DNA of 64,000 nt from Thermomonas sp. (GCF_029945965.1 NZ_JAQSDO010000015.1:558001-622000), one strand, 5' to 3'. Positions 27,485 to 36,428 are shown, counted from the stretch's first letter. Numbers and translations: made by a program. Notes: generated by a model from the sequence alone, not told the origin.

Positions 27485-28609
27485 ATGAGCGACCTCCTTA
27501 GCCAGCGTCCGACCCGGATCAAAGTCGACCTCGATGCGATTACCCACAACCTGCGTGCGATCCGCACGCATGCGGGCGTGCCGGTGATGGCCATCGTCAA
27601 GGCAAATGCTTACGGCCATGGCTTGGTGCCGGTGGGCTTGCACCTGCAGGCATGTGGCGTGGAGCAATTGGGCGTCGCGTTCGTGGAGGAGGGCATCGCG
27701 CTGCGCGAGGCGGGCGTGACCGTGCCGATTCTGGTGCTGGGCGGGATCTTCGGCCCACAGATCGCGCAGTTCATCAGCCATGACCTGGAAATCACCGTGT
27801 CTTCGCTGGACAAGCTGCGCCAGGTCGAGACTGCCGCGCAGGCGCTGGGCCGCAAGGCGGTGATCCACCTGAAGATCGACACCGGCATGGAGCGGATCGG
27901 CGTGCACAGCTATTCGTGCCGACCCTTCATTGAAGCCGCGATGGCTTCGCGCTGGTGCGAATTGAAAGGCATCTATTCGCACCTGGCATGCGCCGATGAT
28001 CCGGCATCGCCGATGACCGGCCAGCAGCTGGAACGCTTCCTTGGTGCCTGTGCGCATATCGAACGCGCCGGCGCGCCGATGCCACTGCGTCACCTTGCGA
28101 ACTCCGGAGGCGTGCTGCATTTTCCGGAGGCCCACCTCGACATGGTGCGTCCCGGCATCCTCATGTACGGCGTGCTGCCGGATCCGGCATCGCAGGCAAC
28201 GATCAACGTGCGGGCGGCGTTGTCGCTGGTTTCGCAGGTGGTCTATTTCAAGGTGGTCAAGGCGGGCCATCCAGTCAGCTACGGCGCGACCTGGGCGCCC
28301 ATGGCCGATACGCGCGTCGTGACCATCCCGATCGGCTATGGCGATGGCTATCCGCGTTCATTGTCGTCATGCGGCCAGGTGCTGATTCGCGGCAAACAGC
28401 ATCCGCTGGTGGGGCGCGTGTGCATGGACCAGTTCATGGTCGACATCGGTGGCGACAGTGCCTGGAACGAGGATGAAGTCATCCTGATCGGCCATCAGGC
28501 CGATGCCACGCTGACGACGGAAGACCTCGCACTAGCGGCGGGCACGATCCCCTACGAAATCCTCACCGGCCTCAACGAACGCATCCCACGCGAATATCGC
28601 GGCGGCTGA
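27485..28609 (+). CDS. alr: Alanine racemase
   Basis: PLP enzyme making D-alanine for peptidoglycan. The 374-residue protein has the PLP lysine in AIVKANAYGHGL (near residue 40), the fold segments LKIDTGMERIGV and VRPGILMYG, and the catalytic tyrosine in VSYGATW. The ATG at 27485 (MSDLLSQRPTRIKVDLDA) is chosen by family alignment; an upstream frame to 27362 runs through the hairpin repeat and is not coding. The ribosome site is weak. It is co-oriented with dnaB. Confidence 0.95.
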   Translation: MSDLLSQRPTRIKVDLDAITHNLRAIRTHAGVPVMAIVKANAYGHGLVPVGLHLQACGVEQLGVAFVEEGIALREAGVTVPILVLGGIFGPQIAQFISHDLEITVSSLDKLRQVETAAQALGRKAVIHLKIDTGMERIGVHSYSCRPFIEAAMASRWCELKGIYSHLACADDPASPMTGQQLERFLGACAHIERAGAPMPLRHLANSGGVLHFPEAHLDMVRPGILMYGVLPDPASQATINVRAALSLVSQVVYFKVVKAGHPVSYGATWAPMADTRVVTIPIGYGDGYPRSLSSCGQVLIRGKQHPLVGRVCMDQFMVDIGGDSAWNEDEVILIGHQADATLTTEDLALAAGTIPYEILTGLNERIPREYRGG

Positions 28610-28675
28610 GCGCCCGTGTGCGTTGACCCTGCGCAGGCGGGCGTGATTCACTCAGCGGCCAATCGGGGAGAAACC

Positions 28676-30175
28676 ATGGCTACGTCCAAACCGCGCACGG
28701 GTTCCAAGCGGCGAGCCGTGCCTCGACCCAGGCGCGAAGCGATGTCGCGGGTGGACACCGCGTGGTTGCGGATGGAACGGCCGACCAACCCGATGATGAT
28801 CACCGGGGTGCTGATGTTCGACGAGCAGATGTCGCTGCTTCGCATCAAGAAGGTCATCCAGCAACGCTTCCTGAGTTATCAGCGCTTCCGGCAGAAGCCC
28901 GTCGAAGGCGCCACCGGTGCCCAATGGGTTACGGACGAAGCCTTCGACCTGGACTGGCATGTGCGGCTGTCCGGCTTGCCGGGCAAGTCCGGGCCAGTTG
29001 CAGAAAAGAAGGCGCTTGAGCGCTTCGCCAGCCAACTGGCCTCAAGCCCGCTGGATCCAACCAAACCGCTCTGGCAGTTCCACCTGGTCGAACGCTATCT
29101 GGGTGGTAGCGCGCTGGTGGCCCGCATCCACCATTGCTATGCCGATGGCATCGCGCTGGTGCAGGTGCTGCTGTCATTGACTGACACCACCCGCGAGCCG
29201 GCCGAGGCCAGGCGCCTGGACAAGGCCTGGTTGAAGCAGGAGGCCGCGCCGGTCGCGCGCCGGGTTGGTGCGGTGGACCGCTACCTGAAGCTTGGCGGCA
29301 AGGTGCTGGAGCAGGGCATGGCGATGTATCGCGATCCCACGCTTGCCGGCGTCATCGCCAGGGAGGGTGGCGAGATCGCCCGCGAGCTGGTCACCGCATT
29401 GGCGCTGCCGGACGATCCGCCGTCCTTGCTGCGTGGCAAGCTTGGCGTCAGCAAACGCGTGGCCTGGGCAGAACCGCTCGACCTTGAAGAGGTCAAAGCC
29501 GTCGGTCGGGCCTGCGACTGCACGGTCAATGACGTGTTGATGGCAGCAGCAGCAGGCGCCTTGCGCGGTTACATGCTCGATCGCGGCGAAGACCTCGAAG
29601 GCGTCACCTTGCGCGCGACCGTGCCGGTCAACTTGCGGCCGCTGGAACATGCCAAGAAGCTCGGCAACCACTTCGGCCTGGTGTTCCTGGAATTACCGGT
29701 CGGCGAAGACAATCCCTTGCGTCGGCTGGAACGTATTGCCGACTGCATGAATCAGTTGAAAAAGTCACGCCAAGCTATTGTTGCATATGGACTTTTAGCT
29801 GCTTTAGGAATCGCACCTCCAGCGATCCAGGAACTGGCGCTTGAGATGTTCAGCCGCAAGGCCAGCGCGGTGGCGACCAATGTGCCGGGTCCACAGCAAC
29901 CGCTGTACATGGCCGGATGCACGTTGCGCGACATGATGTTCTGGGTGCCGCAAACTGGTTCGATCGGGATTGGCCTGTCGATCATGAGTTATCACGGACA
30001 GGTGCATTTCGGATTGATTTCCGATGCACGCCTGATCCCGGATCCGGATGCGGTGATTCGACGTTTTGGCGCTGAATTCGAGAAGCTGCTGTACCTGGCA
30101 CTGATGGGCAACTGGGACGAAACCCTTGATGCGGCAGGTGCTTGCGCAATGCTGGAAGCATCAACCGCAGCTTAA
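28676..30175 (+). CDS. Wax ester synthase / acyl-CoA:diacylglycerol acyltransferase
   Basis: A 499-residue WS/DGAT-family protein, expected to esterify acyl-CoA with fatty alcohols or diacylglycerol for storage lipid. The catalytic HHxxxDG motif is present as IHHCYADGIAL near residue 151. Other family blocks are RPTNPMMITGVLMF near the N-terminus, VNDVLMAAAAGALRGYM, and TNVPGPQQPLYMAGC. The ATG at 28676 has GGGGAG in good position. A short stretch near 29750-29822 uses unusually AT-rich codons compared with the rest of the gene. Substrate preference cannot be judged from the sequence. Confidence 0.93.
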   Translation: MATSKPRTGSKRRAVPRPRREAMSRVDTAWLRMERPTNPMMITGVLMFDEQMSLLRIKKVIQQRFLSYQRFRQKPVEGATGAQWVTDEAFDLDWHVRLSGLPGKSGPVAEKKALERFASQLASSPLDPTKPLWQFHLVERYLGGSALVARIHHCYADGIALVQVLLSLTDTTREPAEARRLDKAWLKQEAAPVARRVGAVDRYLKLGGKVLEQGMAMYRDPTLAGVIAREGGEIARELVTALALPDDPPSLLRGKLGVSKRVAWAEPLDLEEVKAVGRACDCTVNDVLMAAAAGALRGYMLDRGEDLEGVTLRATVPVNLRPLEHAKKLGNHFGLVFLELPVGEDNPLRRLERIADCMNQLKKSRQAIVAYGLLAALGIAPPAIQELALEMFSRKASAVATNVPGPQQPLYMAGCTLRDMMFWVPQTGSIGIGLSIMSYHGQVHFGLISDARLIPDPDAVIRRFGAEFEKLLYLALMGNWDETLDAAGACAMLEASTAA

Positions 30176-30279
30176 CCGCCACATTGTCTGTTCACATTCG
30201 GGCCACATGCGGTCACCTAGCCTGTGCGACGTATTCAGGGTTTGCCTGAAGACATCCACAGCTCAGGAGTCTTTCCCGC

Positions 30280-30954
30280 ATGAACACCCAGCTCAAGCTC
30301 GCCACGCTCGCTGCCACCTTGGCCATCTTCGTTTCGGGCTGCGCCACCTATACCGGCCAGACCAACGATCCGAACGATCCCAACCGTACCGGTCGCGGTG
30401 CCTTGATCGGCGCGGCCATCGGTGCTGCAGCCGGCCTGCTCAGCGGCGGCGATGCGGTCGAACGCCGTCAACGCGCGATGGTTGGTGCAGGCGTTGGCGC
30501 GCTGGCCGGTGGTGCCGTAGGCGCCTACCAGGATCGCCAGGAAGCCGAACTGCGCCGTGAAACCGCCGGTACCGGTATTGACGTGAGCCGCGACGGCGAC
30601 GTCATCAAGCTCAACCTGCCGGATGGCGTGACCTTTGATTTCGCCAAATACGACCTCAAGTCGCAGTTCTATCCCGCGTTGAACACGATCGCCTCTACTC
30701 TGAACAACTACAACCAGACGATTGTCGAGGTGAGCGGCCATACCGACAGCGTTGGTTCCGATGCTGCCAACCAGACCTTGTCGGAACGTCGTGCGAACTC
30801 CGTGGCCAGCTACCTGATTGGCCAGGGCGTGATGCGCGAGCGCTTTGAAATCGTCGGCATGGGTGAGCGCTATCCGGTGGCCAGCAACGACACCGATTCA
30901 GGTCGCGCGCTCAACCGCCGCGTCGAGATCCGTTTGCTACCAGTGCGTTCGTAA
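30280..30954 (+). CDS. OmpA-family outer-membrane lipoprotein (YiaD-like)
   Basis: A 224-residue lipoprotein whose signal peptide ends in the lipobox FVSGC at residue ~21. A glycine-zipper segment (GALIGAAIGAAAGLL and GAGVGALAGGAVGAYQ) follows, then a C-terminal OmpA peptidoglycan-binding domain (VEVSGHTDSVGSDAANQTLS, then RANSVASYL). It probably anchors the outer membrane to peptidoglycan. The single-gene unit is bounded by the WS/DGAT gene and a terminator. Confidence 0.9.
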   Translation: MNTQLKLATLAATLAIFVSGCATYTGQTNDPNDPNRTGRGALIGAAIGAAAGLLSGGDAVERRQRAMVGAGVGALAGGAVGAYQDRQEAELRRETAGTGIDVSRDGDVIKLNLPDGVTFDFAKYDLKSQFYPALNTIASTLNNYNQTIVEVSGHTDSVGSDAANQTLSERRANSVASYLIGQGVMRERFEIVGMGERYPVASNDTDSGRALNRRVEIRLLPVRS

Positions 30955-30988
30955 ACCGCGGCTGCCTCTTCTGGCACAAGCACCATCG

Positions 30989-31017
30989 CACGGGTCGCAT
31001 CGCGGCCCGTGTTGTTT
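30989..31017 (+). terminator. Rho-independent terminator after the OmpA-family gene
   Basis: Stem CACGGGTCGC/GCGGCCCGTG (one T-G wobble) with a 3-nt loop, then TTGTTT. Confidence 0.7.
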
Positions 31018-31033
31018 CTAATGGCGTGACCGC

Positions 31034-31061
31034 TTGTGATCCCGCTATTCGCCCCTATACT
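31034..31061 (+). promoter_or_regulatory. Probable promoter of ssrA
   Basis: TTGTGA (31034-31039) and TATACT (31056-31061) are spaced by 16 bp. The expected start near 31068 is about 20 nt before the mature tmRNA 5' end. Confidence 0.6.
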
Positions 31062-31088
31062 AAGTTGGTCTGCAATATCGACGTTCCC

Positions 31089-31443
31089 GGGGGTGCACTG
31101 GCTTCGACGGGGGTTGCGAAATTGTTTGGCGCATGCCGAGGGGGTAGCTTTCCTCGTAAATCCAGCTGCAAAAACTCAGACGCCAACGACGACGTCTACG
31201 CTCTCGCCGCTTAAGGCGTAAGCCCTGAACCCACTTGTGCCTATGCTCGTGGATGTAGGGTCATCATCATGGGATCGAAGCTGGCGGCGACCCGTCAACC
31301 AGCCTCTAAACTAAAGCGGGTGTGGATGACGGTGTGCCTCGCACGTTGTGTTGCCGTCATTCGAGATCAAACAACGAGCTAAGCATGTAGTGCCGGGCAT
31401 GGAGTACCTTCGGACGGCGGTTCGATTCCGCCCACCTCCACCA
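31089..31443 (+). ncRNA. ssrA: tmRNA (transfer-messenger RNA)
   Basis: Rescues stalled ribosomes by trans-translation. The 5' end GGGGGTG pairs with the 3' CACCTCC preceding ACCA, forming the tRNA-like acceptor stem. The conserved 5' GCACTGGCTTCGACGG and the T-arm GGTTCGATTCC are present. The tag reading frame at 31182-31214 encodes ANDDVYALAA followed by TAA, a variant of the common ANDDNYALAA. CCA is encoded. It has its own promoter and terminator. The accessory-looking region begins directly downstream. Confidence 0.97.
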
Positions 31444-31468
31444 TTTACCGTTCCAAGTACGTCCAAAG

Positions 31469-31512
31469 AAGGCCGGAATCCCCAATAAAATCAAGGGTTC
31501 CGGCCTTTTTTG
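31469..31512 (+). terminator. Rho-independent terminator after ssrA
   Basis: AAGGCCGGAA pairs with TTCCGGCCTT, extended by CCC/GGG, and is followed by a T-run. Confidence 0.85.
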
Positions 31513-31756
31513 TGTCCGATGACTTCCTTATGCCGGAATCCCCGAAGTCCGAGCCGCCTTGCGCGCCTTGCGACTGGCGCCCTTGGTGTTCGTACTAGTG
31601 GGGTAGCCCAGCCTAAGCTTGCTATAACTCGACACAATTGCCTGGCAGTCCTATGAGTGAGTCGTATCCCAAGATGATGGAGGCAGGGGGATGGGGCCAT
31701 GGATCCTCCATTGCCGCCTTGAGATTTTGATGAACTGATCAGGCTTCGGCGGGCAT
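31513..31756. other. Intergenic region between ssrA terminator and sdhD
   Basis: No convincing gene was found. A minus-strand frame near 31525-31640 reads as a basic Ala/Arg/Lys-rich tail (TKGASRKARKAARTSGIPA) ended by a stop, and could be the remnant C-terminus of a lost protein. No integrase gene or duplicate of the tmRNA 3' end was found here. Confidence 0.4.
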
Positions 31757-32146
31757 TTAGGAGGCCTGAAGCACTATGTAAAGAACCGCAGCGATGCCGA
31801 CCACAGTGAATACCAGACAAGCGATGCGCATCGCGATCAACGCCACCGTCTTTTGATGGATGGGATGGACGTAATCCTTGATCACCACCCCCAGGCCCAA
31901 AGCGGTGTGCCAGAACAATATCATCAAGAGCAACGTCATCAATACCGCGTTGAGCGGCGAGTGCAACCACGTGATCAGCGCAGCATGGTTGCTGCCCGTA
32001 TGCGCAATGAGCGAGGCGACAAACCACACGGTCAGTGGAACCAACACAACCGCAGTTGCGCGTTGGAGCAACCAGCTACCGACGCCTTTCCTCAGCGCAC
32101 CGGGATTAACGATATACGTTGGGCGTGGGCGCGGCCTGTTGGTCAC
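31757..32146 (-). CDS. sdhD: Succinate dehydrogenase membrane anchor subunit SdhD
   Basis: A 129-residue protein with three membrane segments that, with SdhC, binds haem b and ubiquinone. The conserved haem His and quinone-site Asp-Tyr are present in FWHTALGLGVVIKDYVHP. The N-terminal VGSWLLQRATAVVLVPLTVWF resembles alphaproteobacterial SdhD. A GTG start at 32146 lies one base after the sdhC stop; no in-frame ATG fits, and a longer frame to 32368 is a shadow. It is last in the order ndh-sdhB-sdhC-sdhD, with no sdhA nearby. Confidence 0.87.
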   Translation of the reverse strand: MTNRPRPRPTYIVNPGALRKGVGSWLLQRATAVVLVPLTVWFVASLIAHTGSNHAALITWLHSPLNAVLMTLLLMILFWHTALGLGVVIKDYVHPIHQKTVALIAMRIACLVFTVVGIAAVLYIVLQAS

Positions 32147-32147
32147 A

Positions 32148-32567
32148 TCATCGTCCAACGAACGCGCTAACGACCCACGCGGTGATGGTGAACACCACGC
32201 TCGCCGCGAACACGATCCATCCCGATAGATAGATCGCACGCAGTGAAAAGCTGTGCACGGTATCCCAGACAAGGTGGCGCAAGCTGCCACACAGGTGCAT
32301 GAAGAATGCAAATGTCGCCAGGAACAGAAGCATCTGGCCAAGGGATGATGCAATGGCCGTATGCACAATCAGGTAAGCATGGGGTCCGGCGGCAGCTGCC
32401 ACCAACCAGATCACCAGCGCGACCGCACACACACTCAACACCACGCCAGTCATCCGGTTGACGATCGACAGCACCGAGGTCAATTGCGGTCGGTAAAACT
32501 GGATATTTGGCGAACGCGGCCGTAACCGGCCCGTCGGTGTGTTCATCATCGTCGGATCCTTGTCCAT
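32148..32567 (-). CDS. sdhC: Succinate dehydrogenase cytochrome b556 subunit SdhC
   Basis: A 139-residue three-helix membrane subunit. Quinone-site Ser and Arg are retained in TSVLSIVNRMTG, although the His usually before that Arg is Asn. The haem-ligand His region HLCGSLRHLVWD is present. RPRSPNIQFYRPQLTSVLS near the N-terminus is the style seen in alphaproteobacterial SdhC. The ATG at 32567 has GGAGG about 8 nt upstream, inside the sdhB stop region. It is 6 bp from sdhB and 1 bp from sdhD. Confidence 0.9.
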   Translation of the reverse strand: MDKDPTMMNTPTGRLRPRSPNIQFYRPQLTSVLSIVNRMTGVVLSVCAVALVIWLVAAAAGPHAYLIVHTAIASSLGQMLLFLATFAFFMHLCGSLRHLVWDTVHSFSLRAIYLSGWIVFAASVVFTITAWVVSAFVGR

Positions 32568-32573
32568 GTGCGG

Positions 32574-33413
32574 TCAGCCTCCACGTTCGAGCATCATCCG
32601 TTTGATCTCTGCGATCGCCTTGCCGGGGTTCAGTCCCTTGGGGCAGGTTCGGGTGCAGTTGAGGATCGTGTGACAACCGTACAAACGGAACGCACTTTGC
32701 ATGTCATCGAGCCTTTCAGCGGTCGCCTCGTCGCGACTATCGGCCATCCACCGCCACGCCTGCAACAACACCGCTGGTCCGAGAAAGCGATCGCCATTCC
32801 ACCAGTGGCTGGGGCATCCCGAGGTACAACAGAAACACAGGATGCATTCGTAATAGCCATCGAGCTGGGCGCGCTGCTCTTTCGACTGTAGACGCTCCTT
32901 CTCTGGTGCCGGATCGCTTGTTTTCAGCCAAGGTTTGATTGACGCATATTGCGCGAACAGGTGGGTCTGGTCGCCCACCAGATCTTTCAGGATCGGCATG
33001 TTGGCCAGTGGATAAATCGTGGCCTGTGGGTCGGTGTCGGCAATGAACCGCGTGCATGCCAGCCAGTTGGTGCCGTCGATATTCATCGAGCAGGAACCGC
33101 AAACGCCTTCGCGGCAGGAGCGGCGGAAGGTGAGCGTGGAATCGACTTTGCTTTTGATCCAGATCAGCGCATCCAGGACCATTGGGCCACAATCATCAAG
33201 ATCGACGGTATAGGTATCGATGCGTGGATTGTCGGGTGAATCCGGATCGTAGCGATACACGTTGAACGTCTTCGCGCGCACCGTGCTGGCGGGCGCCGGC
33301 CATGTTCGCCCTGGTGCGATGCGCGACTCCGGCGACACCCCCATGTTGCGCGGCAGCGGGAATCGCTTCAGCAGCGTGAACTTGGGAACCTGGTCTGGGG
33401 AAGTGATGATCAT
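32574..33413 (-). CDS. sdhB: Succinate dehydrogenase iron-sulfur subunit SdhB
   Basis: A 279-residue electron-transfer subunit carrying three clusters. The 2Fe-2S ligands lie in [13 protein letters not shown] and WLACTRF, the 4Fe-4S ligands in [17 protein letters not shown], and the 3Fe-4S ligands in [19 protein letters not shown]. All are intact, so the protein should fold with clusters. The ATG at 33413 lies 2 nt after the NDH-2 stop; the frame extends to 33458 but overlaps ndh. sdhB normally follows sdhA, yet here it follows a type II NADH dehydrogenase gene and no flavoprotein gene exists in the window. Confidence 0.95.
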   Translation of the reverse strand: MIITSPDQVPKFTLLKRFPLPRNMGVSPESRIAPGRTWPAPASTVRAKTFNVYRYDPDSPDNPRIDTYTVDLDDCGPMVLDALIWIKSKVDSTLTFRRSCREGVCGSCSMNIDGTNWLACTRFIADTDPQATIYPLANMPILKDLVGDQTHLFAQYASIKPWLKTSDPAPEKERLQSKEQRAQLDGYYECILCFCCTSGCPSHWWNGDRFLGPAVLLQAWRWMADSRDEATAERLDDMQSAFRLYGCHTILNCTRTCPKGLNPGKAIAEIKRMMLERGG

Positions 33414-33415
33414 GA

Positions 33416-34768
33416 TCAAGCTCCGCGCCGCTGATGTTCCAACCCCTCGCGCTCGCAAATGATGTTGTCTACGTGTTCGCGTACTAATCGGCGATCGTAC
33501 TCATGCTGCTGCTTTCGATTGCCGCCGGTGATGAGCCGTGCGCCGTACTCGGTTGTGAGGTAAGACCACAGCCAGGACAGCATTACCATCACGCGGCTGC
33601 GAAATCCGATCAGGAAAAAAATGTGCGCCGCGCCCCAGGTGAGCCAGCCCAGTAGACCGCTGAGGCGCATCCATCCGAAGTCCACGATTGCCGATTTGCG
33701 TCCGATGGTGGCGAGATTGCCGTAGTTGCGATAGCGGAAGTCGCGAGGCGGTGACCTCCCGTCGAGTCGACGTATCAGGAGTTCGCCGACGTAAGCACCT
33801 TCCTGTTTGGTCGCCGGAGCAATGCCAGGCACCATTTGGCCGTTGGGATTGATCACGTGCGCGGTGTCGCCGATCACGAAGATGTTCTCATCGCCGGGCA
33901 AAGACAGATCTGTCTCGACGCGTACGCGGCCGCCTGCGTCCGCCTCGGCATCCAGCCATTTCGCCGCAAGTGAGGCGGCAACACCCGCTGCCCAGATCAA
34001 CGTGCGCGCTTCGATGCGGTTTCCGGCGGCAACGATGCCATCCGCGTCGCAGAGTTCGACCGGTGCGTCGAGCAGCACCTCAACCCCCAAATGCTCAAGA
34101 GAATGGCGAGCCTTTTCCACGAGTGCTTCAGGAAAGGCAGTGAGCAATCGCGGACCAGCTCCGACCAAGGTGACCTGTACGCGCTGACCATGAAGTTTTC
34201 GGTGCGGAATGGCCAATTCGGCCCTGGCCAGTTCTGCGATCGCACCGGCCATTTCCACGCCGGTGGGACCACCGCCGATGACCACGAAGCTCAACAATCG
34301 GCGGCGCTCATTCGCATCAGCAATCACTTCGGCTTTTTCAAACGCCGCCAGCACGCGATGACGGATGGCGATGGCATCCTCTGCAGTTTTCAGGACAGGC
34401 GCAAAGGGCTGCCAGTCGTCGTGGCCGAAATAGGTAGGGCATGCGCCAGTGGCTACCACCAGGTAATCGTAGGGAATGGGCTCGTCAACCTGGCTCACGT
34501 GAATGCTGCGTGTGTGACGGTCGATGGATTCGACATGGCCGAGCAGAACTTGCGTATTACCTTGATGGCGCACGATCTGGCGGATCGGCATGGCGATGTC
34601 GGCCAACGAAAGCGCTGCCGTCGCCACTTGATAAAGCAGCGGTTGGAACAGGTGAAAGTTGCGCTGGTCTATCACCGTGACCCTTGCGCGCGCCCGGCGC
34701 AAGGCTTTGGCGCAACTTAGACCGCCGAAACCGGCGCCAAGGATGACGGTGTGAGGTGTGGTCTGCAC
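33416..34768 (-). CDS. ndh: Type II NADH:quinone oxidoreductase (NDH-2 family)
   Basis: A 450-residue FAD protein oxidising NADH and reducing quinone without proton pumping. The FAD motif [16 protein letters not shown] is at the N-terminus, and [18 protein letters not shown] is the NDH-2 signature. The NAD motif [19 protein letters not shown] is near the middle, and [11 protein letters not shown] binds FAD near the C-terminal third. A C-terminal hydrophobic segment ([17 protein letters not shown]) fits membrane anchoring. It is first in a minus-strand unit with sdhB, sdhC and sdhD (2-nt spacing to sdhB), so the products are almost certainly co-made. Confidence 0.93.
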   Translation of the reverse strand: MQTTPHTVILGAGFGGLSCAKALRRARARVTVIDQRNFHLFQPLLYQVATAALSLADIAMPIRQIVRHQGNTQVLLGHVESIDRHTRSIHVSQVDEPIPYDYLVVATGACPTYFGHDDWQPFAPVLKTAEDAIAIRHRVLAAFEKAEVIADANERRRLLSFVVIGGGPTGVEMAGAIAELARAELAIPHRKLHGQRVQVTLVGAGPRLLTAFPEALVEKARHSLEHLGVEVLLDAPVELCDADGIVAAGNRIEARTLIWAAGVAASLAAKWLDAEADAGGRVRVETDLSLPGDENIFVIGDTAHVINPNGQMVPGIAPATKQEGAYVGELLIRRLDGRSPPRDFRYRNYGNLATIGRKSAIVDFGWMRLSGLLGWLTWGAAHIFFLIGFRSRVMVMLSWLWSYLTTEYGARLITGGNRKQQHEYDRRLVREHVDNIICEREGLEHQRRGA

Positions 34769-34794
34769 GTCGCTCTGGTTCAGGGTGATGTTCT

Positions 34795-35028
34795 CTATTT
34801 TTCGGTGCGGGTAAGTGCCTTGCCGGAATGATGAACAACGGCTGGTTCGCCGGGATGATGATCATGTTGCTTGACGGAGTACATCGTATTGGCTGCAGTG
34901 GTGCCGTGCTTGTGGACGCCGGTCACGGTGCCGTGACCGATGGCGCTGCGATAGTGCCAGGTTACGTCGGTGCCGTTGGCTATCGTCTCGAATGATGCTG
35001 GTTTCTGGGGTGCGGTCTTGGTAGGCAT
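34795..35028 (-). CDS. DUF2945 / HVA1 TUDOR-like small protein
   Basis: A 77-residue protein starting MPTKTAPQKPASFETIANGTD, with VTWHYRSAIGHGTVTGVHKHG and the tail SVKQHDHHPGEPAVVHHSGKA. This fits the small hypervirulence-associated TUDOR-domain family (DUF2945), often near stress genes. The ATG at 35028 has a strong GAGGAGACC ribosome site, and a longer frame to 35259 is non-coding. It lies 26 bp upstream of ndh on the same strand and may be the first gene of that operon. The biochemical role is unknown. Confidence 0.75.
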   Translation of the reverse strand: MPTKTAPQKPASFETIANGTDVTWHYRSAIGHGTVTGVHKHGTTAANTMYSVKQHDHHPGEPAVVHHSGKALTRTEK

Positions 35029-35269
35029 GAAGGTCTCCTCATCTTTGAGCAACTGGCGTCCGCTAAAGCAGTTGTCGAAACCGGCGATTACAGGCGCGGC
35101 ACAGTTCAATCTGCCGAATGAGCACGGCAAAAAACTCCGTGAACATGTCGGTTCAATCATTAGGCGCCCACATTTGTTATCTGTGTGTAAGCGAGCGGTC
35201 CCGAGCGTCCCGGTAACACGCCTATTGGCAGAACCAGAGGAAATGCATGATGACAACATCCATGGATCA
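35029..35269. other. Non-coding stretch between DUF2945 gene and aconitase remnant
   Basis: No supported gene. Expected to hold the promoter of the minus-strand DUF2945-ndh-sdhBCD unit. Only short random frames are present. Confidence 0.4.
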
Positions 35270-35690
35270 AGGCACTGAAGCCAGACCTGGAGCGCCAGGC
35301 CCAGGTTGAATCTGAGATGGCCGCGATCTCAGAGCAACACCAACACGAAACGTATCGCCGCAACGCACGCATCCACGCCGAGATCCAGATGAACTTGCTG
35401 GCGTCGCCACCATTGGTCGTCGCCTATGCCTCGCCGGCACCATGAACACCAATTTGCTGAAGGATTCCCTGGGCACAGCACGCGATGGCAAACCGGTATA
35501 TCTGGAAGACATCTGGCCCTCGAGCCATTAAATCGCCGCGGACGTCGGCAGCGCCGTGAAGAGTGAAATGTTCGCGGACGGCTACGCCAACGTGTTTGAC
35601 GGTGACGACAACTGGAAGGGACTGGAGGTGTCGTAGGCCGGCATGTTCACTTGGGCCGACACCTCCATTAGCGGTCCGGCTTCACGGCAC
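35270..35690 (+). pseudogene. acnA: Decayed fragment of aconitase A (acnA)
   Basis: Three-frame reading gives RIHAEIQMNLLASPPLVVAYA, then after a one-base loss LAGTMN and TNLLKDSLGTARDGKPVYLE in the next frame. DIWPSSH, a stop (TAA where Glu is expected), and IAADVGSAVKSEMFADGYANVF follow, then another stop and MFTWADTSI. This matches the conserved C-terminal third of the AcnA catalytic core (ASPPLVVAYALAGT, DIWPSS). Upstream, a coiled-coil-like reading (LERQAQVESEMAAISEQHQH) has no clear aconitase match. At least one frameshift and two stops make it non-functional. The style resembles the alphaproteobacterial enzyme. Confidence 0.8.
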
Positions 35691-35752
35691 CCATTCGATC
35701 GGCGCAGTAGGCTTTAGAAATTACACATCAATGCCATCCAGGGAGAGTACGA

Positions 35753-36304
35753 ATGCACTTACGGATACCTCACCTGGTCGGCGTGACCATCTGCTTTCTC
35801 GGCGTGTTGTTGGCACTGTCAGGATGCAAGGTCCAATCGCCGCCGGAGACTGCAAACCACACGGCGCACCGGGCTGCTCCTATGCCCGCAGCGACGGCAA
35901 GCGCTGAGAAGCAGCCTGTCAATATCAACGTCGGTGCACAGCTACCGCCGAAGGTCCGGGGGCTGCTCATACAGGAGATGCAGGCGATCCTCGGAGCCAC
36001 TCAAGCGATCCAGGCCGCAATTGTGCAAGGTGACCACGAAACCGTGGCCAGTAAGGCGCAGGCGATCCACGATAGCTTCATCATGGATCAGCAAATGACC
36101 GCCGCGGACAAGCAGGCCCTGCTAGCGGCCGTGCCAGACGCATTTCTTGAGCGTGACAAGGCGTTTCACGAGATCAGTGCCCAGCTCGCGCAAGCCGGGC
36201 GCGACCGGGACACGAAGCATGAGTTGCGGCAGTTCTCGGAGATGGTTGATGGATGTGTCGCTTGCCACACTCAATACGCCACAGCGCGTTTCCCTGGACT
36301 GTAA
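35753..36304 (+). CDS. Periplasmic lipoprotein with one CxxCH haem motif
   Basis: A 183-residue protein. The signal peptide ends in a lipobox (LALSGC near residue 25), followed by a Pro/Ala-rich linker and a helical domain with the single haem motif CVACHTQY near residue 170. A C-terminal haem motif after a helical bundle is reminiscent of cytochrome c' or related cytochromes, but the length and linker differ and no distal ligand can be assigned. It lies upstream of the Rieske/FAD reductase gene (125 bp apart, same strand), so an electron-transfer partnership is possible but unproven. Confidence 0.75.
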   Translation: MHLRIPHLVGVTICFLGVLLALSGCKVQSPPETANHTAHRAAPMPAATASAEKQPVNINVGAQLPPKVRGLLIQEMQAILGATQAIQAAIVQGDHETVASKAQAIHDSFIMDQQMTAADKQALLAAVPDAFLERDKAFHEISAQLAQAGRDRDTKHELRQFSEMVDGCVACHTQYATARFPGL

Positions 36305-36428
36305 ACACCCAGTCCCTAACTGACTCGGCGTGGGTTGGCGGTCGGTTGCTGCACGTCTAAAGGTTAGGGGTCGAAGGTCGCGAATAGCCGCGATAGCCTC
36401 GCGCGCTAAGAACTTTCAGGAGCACAAC

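Noticed and set aside
31444-31756. Attachment site duplicate or integrase just after ssrA
   Set aside because: No repeat of the tmRNA 3' end and no integrase frame found in the window.
31491-32027. 178-residue minus-strand frame over sdhD and its downstream region
   Set aside because: Wrong frame relative to sdhD; most of it is a shadow, and only a short basic tail could be a remnant.
34557-34865. Minus-strand frame over the start of ndh
   Set aside because: Overlaps the ndh start out of frame; no supporting signals.
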